64,000 nucleotides of DNA from contig NZ_CP017990.1 of assembly GCF_002208095.1 (NCBI RefSeq), positions 3,286,001-3,350,000 of the forward strand, read 5' to 3'. Source of the stretch: Enterobacter cloacae complex sp. ECNIH7 (GTDB lineage Bacteria > Pseudomonadota > Gammaproteobacteria > Enterobacterales > Enterobacteriaceae). Below, one piece after another: positions 44,025 to 52,813 of the stretch (its first letter is position 1; each line of letters opens with the position of its first letter). The position numbers were made by a program, and so were the translations under genes. Below the pieces are notes generated by a model. The model was not told the DNA's origin, made no database searches, and saw only the letters and a program-made list of their open reading frames with translations.

Positions 44025-45494
44025 TTATTGTTTAAATCGTTCCGGGAATTCCATTTCACTGTAGCGAACGAATTTTGTTCCTTTCGTCAGCTTGTAGCCA
44101 AACCAGATGACGAGGAAAAGCGGAATACCAATGTAGGTCGCCGTCACGGCGCCCCAGTCAATGGTGTCCGCCAGGAACGCTTCATAGTTCTGTCCCAGCG
44201 TAATGATCAGGCACAGAATGAAGGCGAAAATAGGACCCAGCGGGAAGAAGCCGGAGCGATACGGCAGCGAGTTAACATCGTGACCCTGCTTGACGAAGCC
44301 GCGGCGGAAACGGTAGTGGCTAATAGCAATCCCCAGCCAGGCAATAAAGCCCGTCATCCCGGACGTGTTAAGCAGCCACAGGTACACCGTCTGGTTGCCA
44401 AACATAGAGGTCAGGAAGCACAGACCGGCAATCACCGTTGTGGCATACAGCGCGTTACGCGGTACGCCGCCACGGGACAGCTTCGCGAAGATACGCGGGG
44501 CTTTACCGTCGCATGCCAGCGTGTAGAGCATACGGGTGGACGCGTACATCCCGGAGTTACCGGCTGAAAGCACAGCGGTCAGGATAACGGCGTTCATCAC
44601 TGCCGCAGCTGAAAGCAGACCGGCGTGCTGGAAGACCAGCGTGAACGGGCTGACGCTAATGTCTTTTACGTCATTACGCAGCAGGCTTGGATCGGTGTAC
44701 GGGATGATCAGGCTGATAATCAGGATCGCGAACACATAGAACAGCAGGATACGCCAGAATACCTGACGGACCGCACGCGGAATATTTTTCTCCGGGTTCT
44801 CTGACTCACCGGCGGCGATACCAATCAGCTCAGTCCCCTGGAAGGAGAAGCCGACAATCATCGCCACGCCAATCATCGCCGAAAGGCCACCGGCAAACGG
44901 CGCATCGCCTATCGCCCAGTTACTCCAGCCCGCAGGTTCTGCACCTTTGAAAATACCAACGATCATCGCCACACCGACGACGATAAAGATGATGACGGTT
45001 GCCACTTTGATCAAAGAGAACCAGTATTCCGCCTCGCCGAAACCGCGCACGGAGATGTAGTTCAGCAGGAAGATGACGGCCAGGAACAGGGCGCTCCAGA
45101 TCCAGCCCGGCGTATCCGGGAACCACCAGTTCATCACCAGCTGTGCGGCGACAAGGTCAACGGCGATGGTGACCGCCCAGTTGTACCAGTAGTTCCAGCC
45201 CAGCGCGAAGCCGAAGCCTTCTTCAACGTATTTTTGACCGTAGGTCGAGAACGAACCGGATACCGGCATGTACGCGGCCAGTTCGCCGAGACTGGTCATC
45301 AGGAAGTACACCATCAAGCCAATCAGGATATAAGAGAAGAGCGCCCCCCCCGGGCCTGCTGCCGAAATCGTTGCGCCAGAGGCAACGAAAAGACCTGTAC
45401 CGATTGAGCCGCCAATGGCGATCATCGTCAGGTGACGCGCCTTGAGTTCACGACGTAGCGTGGGCGCTTCTGTGGTTTTAATTTCTGAAACCAT
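44025..45494 (-). CDS. lysP: Lysine-specific permease LysP
   Basis: This inner-membrane APC-family lysine/proton symporter also acts as a co-sensor for CadC in E. coli. The 489-residue protein matches E. coli LysP in length and has 12 transmembrane segments. Family motifs are RHLTMIAIGGSIGTGLFVASG at the N-terminus and FSFQGTELIGIAAGESENP in the middle. A terminator follows. Its upstream region (45495-45640) is AT-rich, and in E. coli the orthologous region binds ArgP; I cannot define that site here. Confidence 0.97.
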   Translation of the reverse strand: MVSEIKTTEAPTLRRELKARHLTMIAIGGSIGTGLFVASGATISAAGPGGALFSYILIGLMVYFLMTSLGELAAYMPVSGSFSTYGQKYVEEGFGFALGWNYWYNWAVTIAVDLVAAQLVMNWWFPDTPGWIWSALFLAVIFLLNYISVRGFGEAEYWFSLIKVATVIIFIVVGVAMIVGIFKGAEPAGWSNWAIGDAPFAGGLSAMIGVAMIVGFSFQGTELIGIAAGESENPEKNIPRAVRQVFWRILLFYVFAILIISLIIPYTDPSLLRNDVKDISVSPFTLVFQHAGLLSAAAVMNAVILTAVLSAGNSGMYASTRMLYTLACDGKAPRIFAKLSRGGVPRNALYATTVIAGLCFLTSMFGNQTVYLWLLNTSGMTGFIAWLGIAISHYRFRRGFVKQGHDVNSLPYRSGFFPLGPIFAFILCLIITLGQNYEAFLADTIDWGAVTATYIGIPLFLVIWFGYKLTKGTKFVRYSEMEFPERFKQ

Positions 45495-45640
45495 ATGAAA
45501 ATGCTGTCCATTTAATAAATGAGGCGCGATTGTAGCAGACGATCCGCGTTCCTTCCGGCAGAAATACTCAGTTATAAGAGAGCTTCATGACTCGGCCAGG
45601 ATTATAAGTAAAGCATAAAAATGTGGGGTGACAGGCGCGC

Positions 45641-45671
45641 GTAGCCCCGGTAAGCGAAGCGCCACCGGGGA
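45641..45671 (+). repeat. REP-like palindrome, family B copy 2
   Basis: The copy reads GTAGCCCCGGTAAGCGAAGC then GCCACCGGGG, between the lysP promoter region and the yeiE stop. It is a shorter REP variant than the 15.8-kb copy. Confidence 0.75.
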
Positions 45672-45674
45672 ACG

Positions 45675-46541
45675 TTAAATGGCGCAGTAGCGCAGAAAAC
45701 GCTGCAGAGAGCTGGAAAGGTGTTTCTGACGATGATGGATGCACCATAGCGTGCGCACCAGTTTCGGCAACGGAACCGGGATTTCAACCAGCGACCCCGT
45801 CTCAAGCTGTTCGGCAATGACGCGCCGGGAAAGACAGCTGATCCCCAGGCCGTGACGCACCGCGTGCTTGATGGCCTCAGAGTTCCCCAGCTCCATCCCT
45901 AGCTGGAAATGCGGCAGATGGGAAAGCAGCAGATAATCGACAATTTCACGCGTGCCGGAGCCCTGCTCGCGCAGGATCCACTGCGCCTGCGCCAGGCGCT
46001 CCAGCGTCACCTCGCCCTGCAATAACGATGAGGCCGGGGACGCAAACACCACCAGCTCATCCTCCAGCCAGGGCTCGGCAATGATATCGACGTTATGGCA
46101 GGGCCCTTCGATGAGGCCGATATCCACCCGGAAATCGATCACCGCGTTGATAACGTCCTGACTATTGCCCACGCTCATCTCCAGCGGCAGGGTCGGGAAA
46201 TCCCGGCGGTAGCGGGCAATCACTTCCGGCAGGATGTAGTTCCCAATGGTGCTGCTGGCATAGACGCGGATCGCGCCGTTGTCTTCGCGGAACAGCTGTT
46301 CGATTTCGATAGCCTGCTCCAGCAGCGCCAGCGCGCGTGGATAAAGAAGACGACCGTGCTCGTTGACTACCAGACGCTTCCCTACCCTGTCGAACAGCTG
46401 CACGCCCAGCTGTCCTTCAAGATCGGTCAACGCCGCGCTGACCGCAGACTGCGAGAGCGCCAGCATTTGTGACGCCTGGGTCGTCGAGCCGCTTTTCAGC
46501 ACCTCGGCAAACACTTCCAGCTGACGCAATGTAATGTGCAT
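45675..46541 (-). CDS. yeiE: LysR-family regulator YeiE
   Basis: This 288-residue LysR-type transcription regulator has an N-terminal winged helix-turn-helix ([36 protein letters not shown]) and a substrate-binding domain from about residue 90. YeiE has been linked to iron homeostasis in E. coli and to sulfite response in other enterics. It is divergent from yeiH, and a near-perfect palindrome between them is the probable YeiE binding site. Start and domain layout match E. coli YeiE. Confidence 0.93.
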   Translation of the reverse strand: MHITLRQLEVFAEVLKSGSTTQASQMLALSQSAVSAALTDLEGQLGVQLFDRVGKRLVVNEHGRLLYPRALALLEQAIEIEQLFREDNGAIRVYASSTIGNYILPEVIARYRRDFPTLPLEMSVGNSQDVINAVIDFRVDIGLIEGPCHNVDIIAEPWLEDELVVFASPASSLLQGEVTLERLAQAQWILREQGSGTREIVDYLLLSHLPHFQLGMELGNSEAIKHAVRHGLGISCLSRRVIAEQLETGSLVEIPVPLPKLVRTLWCIHHRQKHLSSSLQRFLRYCAI

Positions 46542-46562
46542 GGTTGCTTACCACTTATATAG

Positions 46563-46586
46563 ATTGATTATAAGTATATAATCAAT
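46563..46586. promoter_or_regulatory. Palindrome between yeiE and yeiH, probable LysR-type operator
   Basis: ATTGATTATA and TATAATCAAT flank AGTA, a perfect ten-base-pair inverted repeat. It lies 22 bp before yeiE and 52 bp before yeiH. It contains the T-N11-A pattern bound by LysR proteins, so YeiE is the natural candidate. Confidence 0.65.
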
Positions 46587-46638
46587 TTTATTTTTAAGCC
46601 AGAGCGCCGTAACCTTTAGCCAGACAAAGGAGAAGGTT

Positions 46639-47685
46639 ATGTCAGAAATCACCCTACAACATCATCGTACAGTGTGGCACTTCGTGCCGGGCCTCGCGCT
46701 TAGCGCAGCAGTGACCACCGTAGCATTATGGGGCGGCAGCATCCCGGCTATCGCAGGCGCAGGTTTTAGCGCGTTGACGCTGGCTATTTTGCTGGGCATG
46801 GTCGTGGGAAATACCGTTTACCCACACATCTGGAAATCCTGCGACGGCGGCGTGATCTTTGCCAAACAGCACCTGCTGCGTCTCGGGATCATCCTTTACG
46901 GCTTCCGTCTCACCTTTTCGCAGATTGCGGACGTGGGCGTGAGCGGAATCGCTATCGACGTCCTGACCCTGACCAGCACCTTTTTGCTGGCCTGCTTTAT
47001 CGGCCAGAAAGTCTTTGGCCTGGATAAGCAAACCAGCTGGCTGATCGGTGCCGGGAGCAGTATCTGTGGGGCCGCGGCGGTGCTGGCAACAGAGCCCGTC
47101 GTTAAAGCCGAAGCCAGCAAGGTAACCGTGGCGGTGGCAACGGTGGTGATCTTCGGTACGCTGGCGATCTTCCTCTACCCGGCCATGTATCCGCTGGTTG
47201 CCCACTGGTTTAGCCCGGAAACCTACGGCATCTATATCGGTTCGACCATGCACGAAGTGGCCCAGGTGGTGGCGGCAGGACATGCCATTAACCCTGAAGC
47301 CGAAAACGCGGCGGTGATTGCCAAAATGCTGCGCGTGATGATGCTGGCGCCGTTCCTGATTTTCCTTGCTGCGCGGGTTAAACAGCTTGCACCGGCGGAC
47401 AGTAATCAGAAAAGTAAAATCACCATTCCATGGTTTGCGATCCTGTTTATCGTGGTCGCTATCTTTAACTCCTTCCACCTGCTGCCCAAATCGGTAGTGG
47501 ATATGCTGGTGACGCTGGATACCGTACTGCTGGCGATGGCCATGGCGGCCCTGGGGGTGACTACACACGTCAGCGCGCTGAAAAAAGCCGGTGCGAAGCC
47601 GCTGCTGATGGCGCTGGTACTCTTCATCTGGCTGATTGTCGGCGGCGGCGCGATTAACCTCGCGGTCCATAGCCTGATGGCATAA
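46639..47685 (+). CDS. yeiH: UPF0324 inner membrane protein YeiH
   Basis: This 348-residue polytopic membrane protein of the UPF0324 family has about ten hydrophobic segments. Conserved parts are LAILLGMVVGNTVYPH, KQHLLRLGIILYGFRLTF, GAGSSICGAAAVLATEPV and the STMHEVAQVVAAGHAI motif. The divergent YeiE regulator and family studies suggest sulfite or sulfonate-related transport, but that is not proven. AAAGGAGAAGG precedes the ATG. The gene ends in a strong hairpin that overlaps the nfo ribosome-binding site. Confidence 0.92.
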   Translation: MSEITLQHHRTVWHFVPGLALSAAVTTVALWGGSIPAIAGAGFSALTLAILLGMVVGNTVYPHIWKSCDGGVIFAKQHLLRLGIILYGFRLTFSQIADVGVSGIAIDVLTLTSTFLLACFIGQKVFGLDKQTSWLIGAGSSICGAAAVLATEPVVKAEASKVTVAVATVVIFGTLAIFLYPAMYPLVAHWFSPETYGIYIGSTMHEVAQVVAAGHAINPEAENAAVIAKMLRVMMLAPFLIFLAARVKQLAPADSNQKSKITIPWFAILFIVVAIFNSFHLLPKSVVDMLVTLDTVLLAMAMAALGVTTHVSALKKAGAKPLLMALVLFIWLIVGGGAINLAVHSLMA

Positions 47686-47699
47686 ACCATCTCGTCCTT

Positions 47700-47748
47700 C
47701 TCCTGCTAACCCGCTATCATAAGCGTTTCGGGTTAGCAGGAGTTTTTT
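47700..47748 (+). terminator. Terminator of yeiH that contains the nfo Shine-Dalgarno sequence
   Basis: CTCCTGCTAACCCG (47700-47713) and CGGGTTAGCAGGAG (47729-47742) form a perfect 14-base-pair stem with a 15-base loop, followed by six T's that run directly into the nfo ATG at 47749. AGGAG at the end of the right arm is the nfo ribosome-binding site, so it is buried when the hairpin forms. The loop holds TATCAT (47715-47720), a possible -10 for a transcript that would lack the left arm. Confidence 0.8.
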
Positions 47749-48606
47749 ATGAAATATGTTGGAGCGCACGTCAGCGCTGCAGGCGGCCTTGCGAATGCCG
47801 CCATTCGCGCCGCCGAAATCGAGGCGACCGCTTTCGCCCTGTTCACCAAAAACCAGCGCCAGTGGCGCGCCGCGCCGCTCACCGCTGACGTGATTGATGA
47901 TTTTAAAGCCGCCTGTGAGAAGTATCACTATGGGCCAGGCCAGATCCTTCCCCACGACAGCTACCTGATCAACCTCGGTCACCCGGTTGAAGAGGCGCTG
48001 GAAAAATCCCGCGAGGCGTTTCTTGATGAAGTACAGCGCTGCGAACAGCTGGGGCTGACGCTGCTGAACTTCCATCCGGGCAGCCATCTGATGCAAATCG
48101 ATGAAGATGCCTGCCTGGCTCGCATTGCCGAATCCATCAACATCACGCTGGACAAGACCAAAGGCGTCACCGCGGTAATAGAAAACACCGCCGGTCAGGG
48201 CAGCAACCTCGGCTTTAGGTTTGAACATCTGGCGGCGATCATCGACGGCGTGGAGGATAAATCCCGCGTTGGCGTATGCATTGATACCTGCCACGCGTTT
48301 GCCGCCGGATATGACCTGCGCACCACCGAAGCAACGAAAAACACGTTCGATGAGTTCGAGCGCATAGTGGGCTTTCAGTACCTGCGCGGAATGCACCTGA
48401 ACGATGCGAAAAGCGCGTTCGGCAGCCGCGTTGACCGCCACCACAGCCTGGGCGAAGGCAACATCGGCCACGATGCGTTTCGGTTTATTATGCAGGACGC
48501 CCGCTTCGACGGTATTCCGATGGTGCTGGAAACCATCAATCCGGATATCTGGGCAGAAGAGATAGCCTGGCTGAAGGCACAGCAAACCGCTGAACAGGCG
48601 GCATAA
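47749..48606 (+). CDS. nfo: Deoxyribonuclease IV (AP endonuclease IV)
   Basis: This zinc-dependent endonuclease cuts DNA 5' to abasic and oxidised sites. The 285-residue TIM-barrel protein matches E. coli Nfo in length. Metal-site motifs are [34 protein letters not shown] and [21 protein letters not shown]. It is controlled by SoxRS in E. coli. Here its ribosome-binding site lies within the yeiH terminator stem, which suggests it is read from an internal promoter. A terminator follows. Confidence 0.97.
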   Translation: MKYVGAHVSAAGGLANAAIRAAEIEATAFALFTKNQRQWRAAPLTADVIDDFKAACEKYHYGPGQILPHDSYLINLGHPVEEALEKSREAFLDEVQRCEQLGLTLLNFHPGSHLMQIDEDACLARIAESINITLDKTKGVTAVIENTAGQGSNLGFRFEHLAAIIDGVEDKSRVGVCIDTCHAFAAGYDLRTTEATKNTFDEFERIVGFQYLRGMHLNDAKSAFGSRVDRHHSLGEGNIGHDAFRFIMQDARFDGIPMVLETINPDIWAEEIAWLKAQQTAEQAA

Positions 48607-48642
48607 AAAAAGCCGGGTGCATAATGCAACCCGGCTTTTTTT
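48604..48642. terminator. Bidirectional terminator between nfo and fruA
   Basis: AAAAAAAGCCGGGT and ACCCGGCTTTTTTT flank a short loop with an inner GC pair. The A and T runs make it usable from both sides. Confidence 0.85.
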
Positions 48643-48674
48643 GTAGGTCGGGTAAGGCGAAGCCGCCACCCGAC
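48643..48674 (+). repeat. REP-like palindrome, family B copy 3
   Basis: The copy reads GTAGGTCGGGTAAGGCGAAG then CCGCCACCCGAC, just before the fruA stop. Confidence 0.8.
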
Positions 48675-48681
48675 ACCTTGT

Positions 48682-50367
48682 TTACGCTGCTTTCGCCACA
48701 ACTTCCGCTTCCGGACGTTTCAGTACTGCGTATGACAGACCCGCCACCAGCGTACCGGCAACGATGGCCAGCAGATAGCCGAGTACCGGCGTGATCGCGC
48801 CCGGGATCAGCAGGACAAACAGACCGCCGTGTGGTGCCATCAGCTTCGCGCCAATCGCCATGGAGATTGCCCCGGTCACTGCACCACCCACGATACAGCA
48901 CGGCAGTACACGCATTGGGTCACGAGCCGCGAATGGAATCGCCCCTTCGGTAATGAAGCACAAGCCCAGAACCAGCGCCGCTTTGCCGCCTTCCTGCTGC
49001 GCTTTATCGAACTTACGACGGGCAATAATCGTCGCCAGGCCGAGCGCCAGAGGAGGCACCATACCTGCCGCCATGATGGCTGCCATTGGCGCGTAGGTCT
49101 GGGTACTCAGCAGGCCAACACCAAAGGCGTACGCCGCTTTGTTCACCGGACCACCCATGTCGGTACACATCATGCCGCCGAGGATTGCACCCAGCAGAAC
49201 CGCGTTCGCGGTACCCATGGTTTGCAGCCAGTGGGTCAGACCCGCCAGAATGCCCGCAACCGGCTTACCAATCAGGTAAATCATCGCCAGACCGACCACC
49301 AGGCTGGAAATCAGCGGGATAATCAGAATAGGTTTCAGCGCTTCCATACTCTGAGGCAGCTTGAGCTTCGAGCTGATGAGCTTCGCGACGTAACCGGCCA
49401 GGAAGCCCGCGATAATACCGCCGATAAAGCCAGAACCGGTGCTCACGGCCAGCATACCGCCGATAAGGCCCGGCGTCAGGCCAGGACGGTCAGCAATGGA
49501 GAAGGCAATAAAGCCTGCCAGTACCGGTACCATCAATGCGAACGCGGAGCCGCCGCCAATCTGCATTAACGCAGCGGCCAGCGTGCCTTGCTCTTTAAAC
49601 GCGGTAATACCAAATGCGAACGAAAGGGCGATACACAGACCACCCGCAACCACCATCGGCAGCATGTAAGACACACCGGTCAACAGATGGCGATAGGCGC
49701 CTGCAGACTCTTTCTTACCTTCCGTCGCGGTTTGACGCGCGCCGGTTGCCTGATACGGCTTCGCTTCCACCAGCGCTTTATCAAACTCCTGCGCGGTCTT
49801 TTTCAGCGCCAGGCCGGTAGACGTGCGGTACATTGGCTTACCGGCAAATTTTGCCAGGTCCACTTCGATATCCGCCGCCACGATAACCAGATCGGCTTCA
49901 GCCACTTCTTCAGGGGTGATAGCGTTGCCGGCGCCGACGGAGCCGCGCGTTTCAACTTTTACCCACCAGCCGCGTTTTTTCGCTTCGGTTTCAATGGCTT
50001 CAGCCGCCATAAAGGTGTGAGCCACGCCCGTCGGGCAGGCCGTCACCGCAACAACGCGTTTCGGACCCGTGGCCGCAGCCGGTGCCGTCGCGACAGGCGC
50101 GCTGTAGACAGACGCGTGCCCTTTCGCTTCGCTCAGGAACAGTTCCGGATGTGCCACCGCGCGATTAATATCGCCCAGCCACACTTTTTTGCCGTTCAGC
50201 GCACTGTCAGCCGGGATCTTATCGCCCAGGACAATGACCAGTTCTGCATCGCCCGGGTTATCAATGATCTCGAGATGTGCTTTGTTCGCCGCCGCTCCCA
50301 GCAAGGTCTTCGCCATATAGGCGCGAGCCTGTCCGAGACCGGAGTCAATGATCAGCAGCGTTTTCAT
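48682..50367 (-). CDS. fruA: Fructose PTS EIIB'BC component FruA
   Basis: This inner-membrane fructose permease produces fructose 1-phosphate. The 561-residue protein has an EIIB'-like N-terminal domain, an EIIB domain with the phospho-Cys motif VTACPTGVAHTFMAAEAIE, and an EIIC domain (about 225-555) with around ten spans (MCTDMGGPVNKAAYAFG). It is the last gene of fruBKA, 16 bp after fruK. In K-12 several genes (yeiI, nupX, rihB, psuKG) lie between nfo and fruA; here they are neighbours. Confidence 0.97.
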   Translation of the reverse strand: MKTLLIIDSGLGQARAYMAKTLLGAAANKAHLEIIDNPGDAELVIVLGDKIPADSALNGKKVWLGDINRAVAHPELFLSEAKGHASVYSAPVATAPAAATGPKRVVAVTACPTGVAHTFMAAEAIETEAKKRGWWVKVETRGSVGAGNAITPEEVAEADLVIVAADIEVDLAKFAGKPMYRTSTGLALKKTAQEFDKALVEAKPYQATGARQTATEGKKESAGAYRHLLTGVSYMLPMVVAGGLCIALSFAFGITAFKEQGTLAAALMQIGGGSAFALMVPVLAGFIAFSIADRPGLTPGLIGGMLAVSTGSGFIGGIIAGFLAGYVAKLISSKLKLPQSMEALKPILIIPLISSLVVGLAMIYLIGKPVAGILAGLTHWLQTMGTANAVLLGAILGGMMCTDMGGPVNKAAYAFGVGLLSTQTYAPMAAIMAAGMVPPLALGLATIIARRKFDKAQQEGGKAALVLGLCFITEGAIPFAARDPMRVLPCCIVGGAVTGAISMAIGAKLMAPHGGLFVLLIPGAITPVLGYLLAIVAGTLVAGLSYAVLKRPEAEVVAKAA

Positions 50368-50383
50368 TATTCCTCTCCTGCTG

Positions 50384-51322
50384 TTAGTTAAAAGGTTTTA
50401 AGTCAACGCGCGCCATCATCGCGGCTAACTGGGTACGATCGGTAATGCCGACATTGCTCTGGCTTACGGCCAGGGCAGCAACGGCGGTGGCAAGACGTAA
50501 AGTATGTTCACTGGATTCACGCATCAGCAGACCATAAATCAGGCCGCCAACCATGGAATCCCCTGCGCCAACGGTGCTGACAACTTCCATTGACGGCGGT
50601 TTGGCGATCCATTCGCCAGACGCGTTAACCCACAGCGCGCCTTCTGCACCAAGAGAGATCACCACGTGAGCGATACCCTGCTCGCGCAGCGCATGGGCAG
50701 CGTCAATCACATCTTTTAATTCTGGCAGCTTACGACCCGCCCAGATCTCCAGCTCGCGGCGATTCGGCTTCACCAGCCACGGAGAGGCTTTCAGACCCGC
50801 AACCAGCGCGTCGCGGCTGCTGTCAAAAATGATGCACGGGCACTGGCTGCGCAGGCGCGTCATCCAGTCGGTAAACGCTTCCGGGCTGACGCCGGACGGC
50901 AGGCTGCCGCTGACGCAGACCATGTCAAACTGACCGAGCCAGGTCAGAGAGTCGTTAACAAAACGCTCCCAGTCAGACGGCGTCACTTCGAAGCCAGAGA
51001 AGTTCAGATCGGTCACTTCACCGTCTTTCTCCGTCAGCTTGACGTTGATGCGGGTACGGCCCTGAACAATCTGAAAACGGTTGGCAATGCCCAGCTCGCT
51101 GAACAGTTGCTGAAAACCATCCTGGTTATCTTTACCGAGGAATCCACCCACGGTGACGTCGATACCGAGATCCTTGAGCACTTTCGCGACGTTAATCCCT
51201 TTACCCGCAGCATGCAGGCCAGTGGTACGCACGAGGTTGACTTCGCCGCGCTCAATTTCCGGGCAAAATCCTACCAGGTCATAAGCCGGGTTCAGCGTAA
51301 TAGTCGCAACACGTCTGCTCAT
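50384..51322 (-). CDS. fruK: 1-phosphofructokinase FruK
   Basis: This PfkB/ribokinase-family enzyme phosphorylates fructose 1-phosphate to the 1,6-bisphosphate in the cytosol. The 312-residue protein has the N-terminal TLNPAYDLVG, the GLHAAGKGINVAKVL substrate motif, and the C-terminal PfkB signature STVGAGDSMVGGLIYG with the catalytic Asp. Its start overlaps the fruB stop by one base (TAATG), so translation is coupled. It is the middle gene of the operon. Confidence 0.97.
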   Translation of the reverse strand: MSRRVATITLNPAYDLVGFCPEIERGEVNLVRTTGLHAAGKGINVAKVLKDLGIDVTVGGFLGKDNQDGFQQLFSELGIANRFQIVQGRTRINVKLTEKDGEVTDLNFSGFEVTPSDWERFVNDSLTWLGQFDMVCVSGSLPSGVSPEAFTDWMTRLRSQCPCIIFDSSRDALVAGLKASPWLVKPNRRELEIWAGRKLPELKDVIDAAHALREQGIAHVVISLGAEGALWVNASGEWIAKPPSMEVVSTVGAGDSMVGGLIYGLLMRESSEHTLRLATAVAALAVSQSNVGITDRTQLAAMMARVDLKPFN

Positions 51323-52452
51323 TATGCGCCCTCCCCCAGACCCGCCGCGATGGCGTCGCCAATCGCTTTCAGCGCCTGTTCAGCATCAGCCCCCTGCGCG
51401 GTGAAACGCAGACGGTGACCTTTCTTCACGCCCAGCGCGACCACTTTCATCAGACTACGGCCGTTGGCCGGTTTGCCCGTGCCGTCAAGATTCGCCACGG
51501 TAATCTCACTCTCGAATTGTTTAATGGTATTCACCAGCATGGTGCCCGGACGGGCATGCAGGCCGTGCTCGTTGCGTACCACGAACTCAGCTGTCTGCAC
51601 GTCTTCAGTCGGCGCATCATCACTGGTAAGAAGTGCCAGCACGGTGGAGGCATCAGCGTTCAGCAGTTTTTCAGCTTTGTTGTTCAGCAGCAGATCGCCC
51701 AGACGCTTCAGCACGGAAACCGGCTGATCGTCGTTCATCGCCACGGTCACCAGCATGGCCGCACGCTCGCCTTCCACGTCAAACGCATTGGCCGCGCGGC
51801 TCACGGCGATAGCGCTGCGCAGGTTGCCTTCAGCACTGTCGTTCAGCCAGATACCCTGACCCAGGTTCAACGGCTTATCGTTAATTACGCGCGTCACAAA
51901 CGTGGCATCCGCCGCGCCGGCTTCTTTCAGACGACCCGCGTTCAGCGCCTGCAGCGTGACCAGATCGGAGGCAATCACGTCCAGCGTCAGCGTTTCATTA
52001 TCCAGTTTCAGCGCTTCGCTCTGTTTTTCGCCCATCAGCAGGGCGCGCAGCTTTTCAGCTGTGGTAGCGGACTTGAGCTGCTCAGCCACGTCGTCATCGC
52101 TCAGGACATGCGTCAGCTGACGCAGCAGGCCTAAGTGTTCGTCGCTGCTGGCCGCGATACCGATAGCCACATACGCCACCTGACCGTCGCCCCAGAGCAC
52201 GCCCTGCGGGAATTGATAAACCTGAACGCCGGTTTTCAGCACCTGATCGCGGGTGTCGGTTGTACCGTGCGGAATGGCAATGCCATTGCCGAGGAAGGTT
52301 GAGGTCTGCTGCTCGCGGGCCAGCATGCCGTTTACATAGCCGTCCGCGACGTTACCCGCCTGCACAAGCGCAGCGGCAACCTGGCGAATAGCCTCTTCTT
52401 TATCCCCGGCCTGAGCGCCCGGGTGGATATCCTGAACAGATAACTGGAACAT
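51322..52452 (-). CDS. fruB: Fructose PTS multiphosphoryl protein FruB (EIIA-M-HPr)
   Basis: This 376-residue fused PTS protein passes phosphate from EI to FruA. The domain order is EIIA-Fru (about 1-142, phospho-His in [12 protein letters not shown]), a central linker or M domain (about 155-280), and a C-terminal HPr-like FPr domain (about 285-376, phospho-His in [14 protein letters not shown]). It is the first gene of fruBKA. Two Cra (FruR) operators lie upstream. Length equals E. coli FruB. Confidence 0.97.
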   Translation of the reverse strand: MFQLSVQDIHPGAQAGDKEEAIRQVAAALVQAGNVADGYVNGMLAREQQTSTFLGNGIAIPHGTTDTRDQVLKTGVQVYQFPQGVLWGDGQVAYVAIGIAASSDEHLGLLRQLTHVLSDDDVAEQLKSATTAEKLRALLMGEKQSEALKLDNETLTLDVIASDLVTLQALNAGRLKEAGAADATFVTRVINDKPLNLGQGIWLNDSAEGNLRSAIAVSRAANAFDVEGERAAMLVTVAMNDDQPVSVLKRLGDLLLNNKAEKLLNADASTVLALLTSDDAPTEDVQTAEFVVRNEHGLHARPGTMLVNTIKQFESEITVANLDGTGKPANGRSLMKVVALGVKKGHRLRFTAQGADAEQALKAIGDAIAAGLGEGA

Positions 52453-52474
52453 GGTTCTCCACTCCTGCTGAACT

Positions 52475-52553
52475 TGAATCGTTTCAGCTTTAATGAGAAA
52501 AAATGCGCTAGCCTGCTCCGTTTGTTAAAACAAGATAGCGCTGAAACGTTTCA
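52475..52553 (-). promoter_or_regulatory. fruBKA control region with two Cra (FruR) operators
   Basis: TGAATCGTTTCA at 52475-52486 and TGAAACGTTTCA at 52542-52553 match the Cra operator, the second being a perfect palindrome. They lie 23 and 90 bp before the fruB start and probably flank the promoter. The rest of the 361-bp gap, to setB at 52814, holds AT-rich sequence with several TTCAGC/GCTGAA motifs and no supported gene. Confidence 0.85.
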
Positions 52554-52813
52554 AAAAGTCTTGCGCTTTCTGCAATGCCTTGCAAGAAAACTCGTATTTC
52601 AGATTGCAGAATTTAGAGATACAGCACATTTCTTCTTCGTTCAGCTGAATTTTGCTGAAGTTCAGCAAGTCAGTTTCAGCTAAGGTCAGCCGATGTGAAT
52701 GCAAGATGAAATGCCATTTTGATTTTTCGTGGCATCATTGACCGCACCCACTGTTTATTTTTTAGCTGACGGCGTACACTCCGCCCCTCTCTGCTACTCG
52801 CTAATTATAAAAC

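Noticed and set aside
46726..48669. 647-codon open frame on the minus strand across yeiH and nfo
   Set aside because: It spans two well-supported genes and the terminator between them. The product is low-complexity, His/Gln/Arg-rich sequence typical of antisense frames.
52474..52683. 69-codon frame in the fruB-setB gap
   Set aside because: It starts with TTG inside a Cra operator, has no ribosome-binding site, and shows no resemblance to a known small protein.
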